Shown: positions 14,069-16,821 of the stretch, piece after piece
How the letters are laid out: the number at the start of each line of letters is the position of its first letter
How positions within the stretch are numbered: the first letter of the stretch is position 1
DNA from: Colivicinus sp022776215
GTDB taxonomy: Bacteria > Bacillota_I > Bacilli_A > Erysipelotrichales > Erysipelotrichaceae
Direction: 5' to 3'
Assembly (NCBI GenBank): GCA_022776215.1
Contig: JALFIR010000062.1
Location: forward strand, 1-16,821
Length of the DNA stretch: 16,821 nt
Made by a program: the position numbers and the translations under genes
Notes under the pieces: model-generated
Told to the model about the DNA's origin: nothing
What the model saw: the letters and a program-made list of their open reading frames with translations, nothing else
Databases searched by the model: none

Positions 14069-14949
14069 CAAGTTTAATACTTATTTTCTTATGTGTTTTT
14101 TCATGTATGACTTTAGTTTATTATTATGTGAATACGATCAAGTTAACTAATATTAATGAACAGCTTAAGAATGATATTGATACTTTTAATAACATTAAAG
14201 CTAATAATCAAAGTGAACTAGATCATTTAAGTGTAATGTATAAAGAGGTTGAGGATGTAGATGTTTCTTTAAAAGAAGTAAAGGAATCTTATTTTAAGTT
14301 AGCAAAAGAAGCTGACGAAAGAGCTAGAAGTGGTGCAAACTTTAAGGTTTGTTACTTAACTTTTGATGATGGCCCATATAGTAAGACAACTTCATTGTTT
14401 CTAGATGTGCTTAAAGAGAAGAATGTTTTGGGAACTTTCTTTGTGCTTAAGAAAGATAATCTAGATGATTTGTATAGAAGAATTAGGGATGATGGTCATA
14501 CTTTAGCCAATCATACAGCGAGTCACAAAATTAAGAACGGCATTTATAGAAGTGAGGATGCGTTTATAGAGGATATAAAAAAGAATGATGATTTCATCTA
14601 TAACTTGTTAGGGGTAAAGATGGATGTGATGCGTTTTCCTGGCGGTTCCCCGCAGGCTACTTATTCTGGTTTGAATAAAAGCAGTTTAGTTAATAAACTT
14701 GTTGATATGGGCTATGGTTATATTGATTGGACACTTACTACTGGTGATGGCGAGGCTAATTTGAGTCCTGATGAGTTTTTACATAATGTGGTAGATAGTT
14801 CTAGTAAGTATAGTGTGATGACTGTTTTGATGCATGATTATAGTAAGAATACGGCATTATGCTTAGGCGATATGATTGATATTTTAAGGGAGCAAGGTTT
14901 TATCTTCTTGCCTTTAAGTTATAATTCACCTGCTGTTAGAAAAGGGTGA
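14023..14949 (+). CDS. Membrane-anchored polysaccharide deacetylase (NodB domain)
   Basis: This 308-residue protein has a membrane helix at about 11-35, a coiled-coil linker (about 40-100) and an extracellular NodB deacetylase domain. Domain motifs are TFDDGP (Asp115, Asp116), NHTASH (His164 and His168, metal ligands), RFPGGS (204-209), DWTLTTGD (235-242) and VLMHD with His271. All catalytic residues are present. Peptidoglycan N-acetylglucosamine is the likely substrate, giving lysozyme resistance, but a surface polysaccharide is possible. The start follows GGGAG at 14010-14014 and overlaps the preceding gene by 46 bp. The stop is TGA; reading it as sense would fuse this protein in frame to the next one. 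Confidence 0.9.
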   Translation: MAKSQGRVRIFTWLLTSLILIFLCVFSCMTLVYYYVNTIKLTNINEQLKNDIDTFNNIKANNQSELDHLSVMYKEVEDVDVSLKEVKESYFKLAKEADERARSGANFKVCYLTFDDGPYSKTTSLFLDVLKEKNVLGTFFVLKKDNLDDLYRRIRDDGHTLANHTASHKIKNGIYRSEDAFIEDIKKNDDFIYNLLGVKMDVMRFPGGSPQATYSGLNKSSLVNKLVDMGYGYIDWTLTTGDGEANLSPDEFLHNVVDSSSKYSVMTVLMHDYSKNTALCLGDMIDILREQGFIFLPLSYNSPAVRKG

Positions 14950-14952
14950 TTA

Positions 14953-15525
14953 TTGCGTTATAATTACACCATGGTAAAGAGATTGTATTTGTGTCGTCAT
15001 GGTCAGACGGAGTTTAATATTAAGGGCTTAGCACAAGGAAGATGTGATAGTCCTTTGACTGAATTAGGGGTTAAACAAGCTTTAAAGGCTAGAGATTATT
15101 TTATTAAGAATAAGATTGAGTATACTGATGTATATTGTTCACCTTTAGGAAGAGCAAAATCAACTTGTAAGTTAATTACAGGTAGAGATGGTGTGTGTCT
15201 TGATGGTTTGATTGAGATGCATTTTGGCTCTTTGGATGGTGATGATTATTCGAAGTGTCGTGAATATCAGGATGATTATACTTCTATTGGTGGTGAGAAT
15301 AGAGAGATTGCGGGTGATAGAATGATGGCTACGCTTACTGATGTTATGAATAAGAGTGATGGTAATGTTGTGGCTATTTCTCATGCGACTGTTGGTAGAT
15401 GTTTTTATTATAAGGTTATTGGTCATTTTGATCCTGATTTTAGAATACCTAATTGTGGTATTTGCGTTTATGAGTATGATGGCAATAAATTTAAATTTAT
15501 AGAGATGGTGGATCCTAATGCTTAA
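14953..15525 (+). CDS. Histidine phosphatase family protein (phosphoglycerate-mutase-like)
   Basis: This 190-residue member of the histidine phosphatase superfamily has the nucleophile motif LCRHGQTEFN (His16) and CSPLGRAKST; SHATVGRC carries the second His. The closest match is the PhoE/GpmB-like phosphatases; the substrate is unknown and true mutase activity is unlikely at this length. I chose the TTG start at 14953 because AAGGGTG lies just upstream. An ATG at 14971 would give 184 residues starting MVKRLYLC but has no ribosome site. The gene begins 3 bp after the deacetylase stop and overlaps the HAD gene by 8 bp. Confidence 0.85.
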   Translation: MRYNYTMVKRLYLCRHGQTEFNIKGLAQGRCDSPLTELGVKQALKARDYFIKNKIEYTDVYCSPLGRAKSTCKLITGRDGVCLDGLIEMHFGSLDGDDYSKCREYQDDYTSIGGENREIAGDRMMATLTDVMNKSDGNVVAISHATVGRCFYYKVIGHFDPDFRIPNCGICVYEYDGNKFKFIEMVDPNA

Positions 15526-16291
15526 GTTAATTTTTTCTGATTTAGATGGTACTTTATTAAATAGTGTTAAAAGTGTTGATGAAAAGACAGTGGAGTTTAT
15601 AAAGAATTTAGATGGTACACGTTTTATTATTAATACTGGTAGACTTCCTTATAATGTGGATAGCCTTAAGTCTTTTGTGGATTTGTCTAATATGGTTTGT
15701 GGCAATGGTTCTTATATAAAGATTGATAATAAGGTTGTTTATAATTGTTTTACTGATAAGAATGAGGCGTATGCTTTACTGGATTATGCCTATAGTCATG
15801 ATTTAGTTCCTAGAGTTTTCATGGAATCTAATTACTATATTACAAGCACTCCTAATCTTTTGACTTTTGTGAAGCCTGCTGTTGTGAACAAGGATGAATT
15901 GTATGAGCTTTTAAAGAAAGAGGAAGTGTATAAGATTGGTTTTATGGAAGATGATCCCAATACTTTGAAGGCAATAGAAGACTTTATTAAAGCTAATAAT
16001 AAGCATATGGTTGCGGAGTATTCTACTAGTAAGTTCTTGGAGTGTCATCACATAGATGCGTCAAAGGGAAATGCGATTGATGTGGTGTCTAATTTACTTA
16101 ATATTCCAAAAAATGAAATATTGGCAATAGGTGATAATGAGAATGATTTGTCTATGTTTGATAGGGGTTGTCATAGTGCTTGTCCTTCTAATGCGAGTGA
16201 TAAAGTAAAAGCAACTGTAGAGTATATATCTGACTTAGATTGTGATCATGATTCTATGGTGGATATAGTTGGGCGGTTTTTAGGTCAATAA
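15518..16291 (+). CDS. Cof-type HAD-superfamily hydrolase
   Basis: This 257-residue cytoplasmic phosphatase is of the Cof/HAD-IIB type, which typically acts on sugar or nucleotide phosphates or flavin precursors. Motif I is FSDLDGTLLNS (Asp8 nucleophile, Asp10), motif II IINTGR, a conserved Lys lies in DASKGNAIDVV, and motif III/IV is AIGDNENDLSMF. The cap domain lies between about residues 80 and 180. The start overlaps the phosphatase gene by 8 bp. It is the last gene of the secG unit, followed by a terminator at 16394-16420. Confidence 0.9.
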   Translation: MLKLIFSDLDGTLLNSVKSVDEKTVEFIKNLDGTRFIINTGRLPYNVDSLKSFVDLSNMVCGNGSYIKIDNKVVYNCFTDKNEAYALLDYAYSHDLVPRVFMESNYYITSTPNLLTFVKPAVVNKDELYELLKKEEVYKIGFMEDDPNTLKAIEDFIKANNKHMVAEYSTSKFLECHHIDASKGNAIDVVSNLLNIPKNEILAIGDNENDLSMFDRGCHSACPSNASDKVKATVEYISDLDCDHDSMVDIVGRFLGQ

Positions 16292-16393
16292 AAAGTACAA
16301 TATCATTTTAGGAGTTAGTATTGTAAAGTTGCTTATAGAAATTAAGAAGAGTATTAAGTAATGATAATTCTATTTAATTAATAATTTTAAGAG

Positions 16394-16420
16394 GGGTTTA
16401 CATAGTGTAAATTCTTTTTT
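16394..16420 (+). terminator. Intrinsic terminator of the secG-HAD unit
   Basis: GGGTTTACA (16394-16402) pairs with TGTAAATTC (16406-16414), with two G-U pairs, around a TAG loop. Six Ts follow (16415-16420). It lies about 100 bp after the HAD stop; 16292-16393 holds no ORF I can support. Confidence 0.65.
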
Positions 16421-16422
16421 AG

Positions 16423-16482
16423 GTACACTAAACTAACATGTTGTTTTTTAAACTATAGCTATAAACTATCATGTTGGTGTAC
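16423..16482 (+). repeat. Long inverted repeat / structured element
   Basis: GTACAC (16423-16428) and AACATG (16435-16440) pair with CATGTTGGTGTAC (16470-16482), leaving an unpaired bulge on the left arm. The enclosed 29 nt is AT-rich and contains the small palindrome ATAGCTAT. It lies between two terminators. It may be a small RNA, a remnant mobile element or part of a bidirectional termination region. Confidence 0.45.
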
Positions 16483-16496
16483 ATAACGATAATGAG

Positions 16497-16526
16497 CCAC
16501 TTCTATAGTTAATAGAGGTGGTTTTT
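16497..16526 (+). terminator. Second + strand intrinsic terminator
   Basis: CCACTTCTAT (16497-16506) pairs with ATAGAGGTGG (16512-16521), with one G-U, around AGTTA. TTTTT follows (16522-16526). It is a stronger hairpin than the one at 16394. It may be a backup for the HAD unit or may end a short transcript covering 16423-16496. Confidence 0.75.
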
Positions 16527-16600
16527 ATATTATTGGTATTGTTTGCTCTTATAAATTAGCATGGTTGATAGACTTATTAAAAGTACCATGACCAATAAGT

Positions 16601-16819
16601 TTACCCCCATATATCACAAGAACACTTCTTTCTTTTTAATTTGATGTCAACATAACAGACATCATCAATACATTTGATATGCTGAAGTAAAAAGTTAAGT
16701 TCCACTTTAAAGCCTTCAAAAGAAATAGGTGAATTTACTCTTGGAATTACAGTGTTAATCGTATGATTGACACTGTTTTTATGTGTTGAATTTACTTTTA
16801 TTGGTACAATAAATACAGA
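16601..16819 (-). CDS. 3' end of an unidentified minus-strand ORF (start outside window)
   Basis: The minus strand is open for 72 codons from the window edge to a TAA at 16601-16603, longer than expected by chance in DNA this AT-rich. The visible tail includes ISFEGFKVELNFLLQHIKC and ends KRKKCSCDIWG. I do not recognise the family. It converges on the HAD gene. The region 16527-16600 between it and the second terminator holds only a loose inverted repeat (ACTTATT/AATAAGT). Confidence 0.4.
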   Translation of the reverse strand, partial: SVFIVPIKVNSTHKNSVNHTINTVIPRVNSPISFEGFKVELNFLLQHIKCIDDVCYVDIKLKRKKCSCDIWG

Positions 16820-16821
16820 AG

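Noticed and set aside
1..16821. CRISPR array, prophage, complete insertion sequence or defence island
   Set aside because: No regularly spaced repeats, transposase, integrase or phage structural genes were found. The DUF5131 gene alone does not indicate a prophage.

Overview
The window is AT-rich bacterial DNA with every confident gene on the + strand. It looks like a low-GC Gram-positive (Bacillota), probably an anaerobic lineage near the Erysipelotrichia or the gut RF39-type relatives of Mollicutes. That placement is inferred from composition, the short zinc-finger L33, single-helix SecE, a DUF951 protein, an M3 oligoendopeptidase and a clostridial-type secondary alcohol dehydrogenase; no marker here fixes the taxon. 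TAA is the dominant stop. TGA ends four genes, and one further TGA interrupts the alcohol dehydrogenase at a position that is aromatic (Trp or Phe) in relatives.

Layout. (1) 1-121: 3' part of a 5S rRNA with its terminator, the end of an rRNA operon. (2) 122-1375: promoter, paired direct repeats and the interrupted Zn/NADP alcohol dehydrogenase, closed by a hairpin. (3) 1388-5583: a COG0523 metallochaperone GTPase, an exported double-psi-barrel-like protein, miaA (tRNA i6A synthesis) and an M3 oligoendopeptidase, tightly packed and ended by a terminator built over the last stop codon. (4) 5637-6467: a membrane polyferredoxin. (5) 6475-7482: rpmG-secE-nusG behind a strong promoter and an immediate terminator-like hairpin; nusG is followed by a terminator, not by rplK-rplA. 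(6) 7493-10500: a CtpE-like P-type ATPase overlapping a DUF5131 gene. (7) 10501-13046: a structured leader that can hide the mgtE ribosome-binding site, then mgtE, a GtrA protein, dtd and a DUF951 gene. (8) 13044-16291: a promoter driving secG, smpB, a small membrane coiled-coil gene, a membrane-anchored polysaccharide deacetylase, a histidine phosphatase and a Cof-type HAD phosphatase. (9) 16292-16821: a convergent intergenic region with two + strand terminators, a long inverted repeat, and the 3' end of an unidentified minus-strand ORF.

Functionally the window is mostly housekeeping: translation (5S, L33, MiaA, Dtd, SmpB), protein export (SecE, SecG), transcription elongation (NusG), ion transport (CtpE-like ATPase, MgtE) and envelope functions (polysaccharide deacetylase, GtrA). 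The most interesting signals are regulatory or recoding rather than new protein systems: the mgtE leader, the hairpin at the start of the rpmG-secE-nusG transcript, and the in-frame TGA in the alcohol dehydrogenase. I see no CRISPR array, prophage, complete insertion sequence or recognisable defence system.
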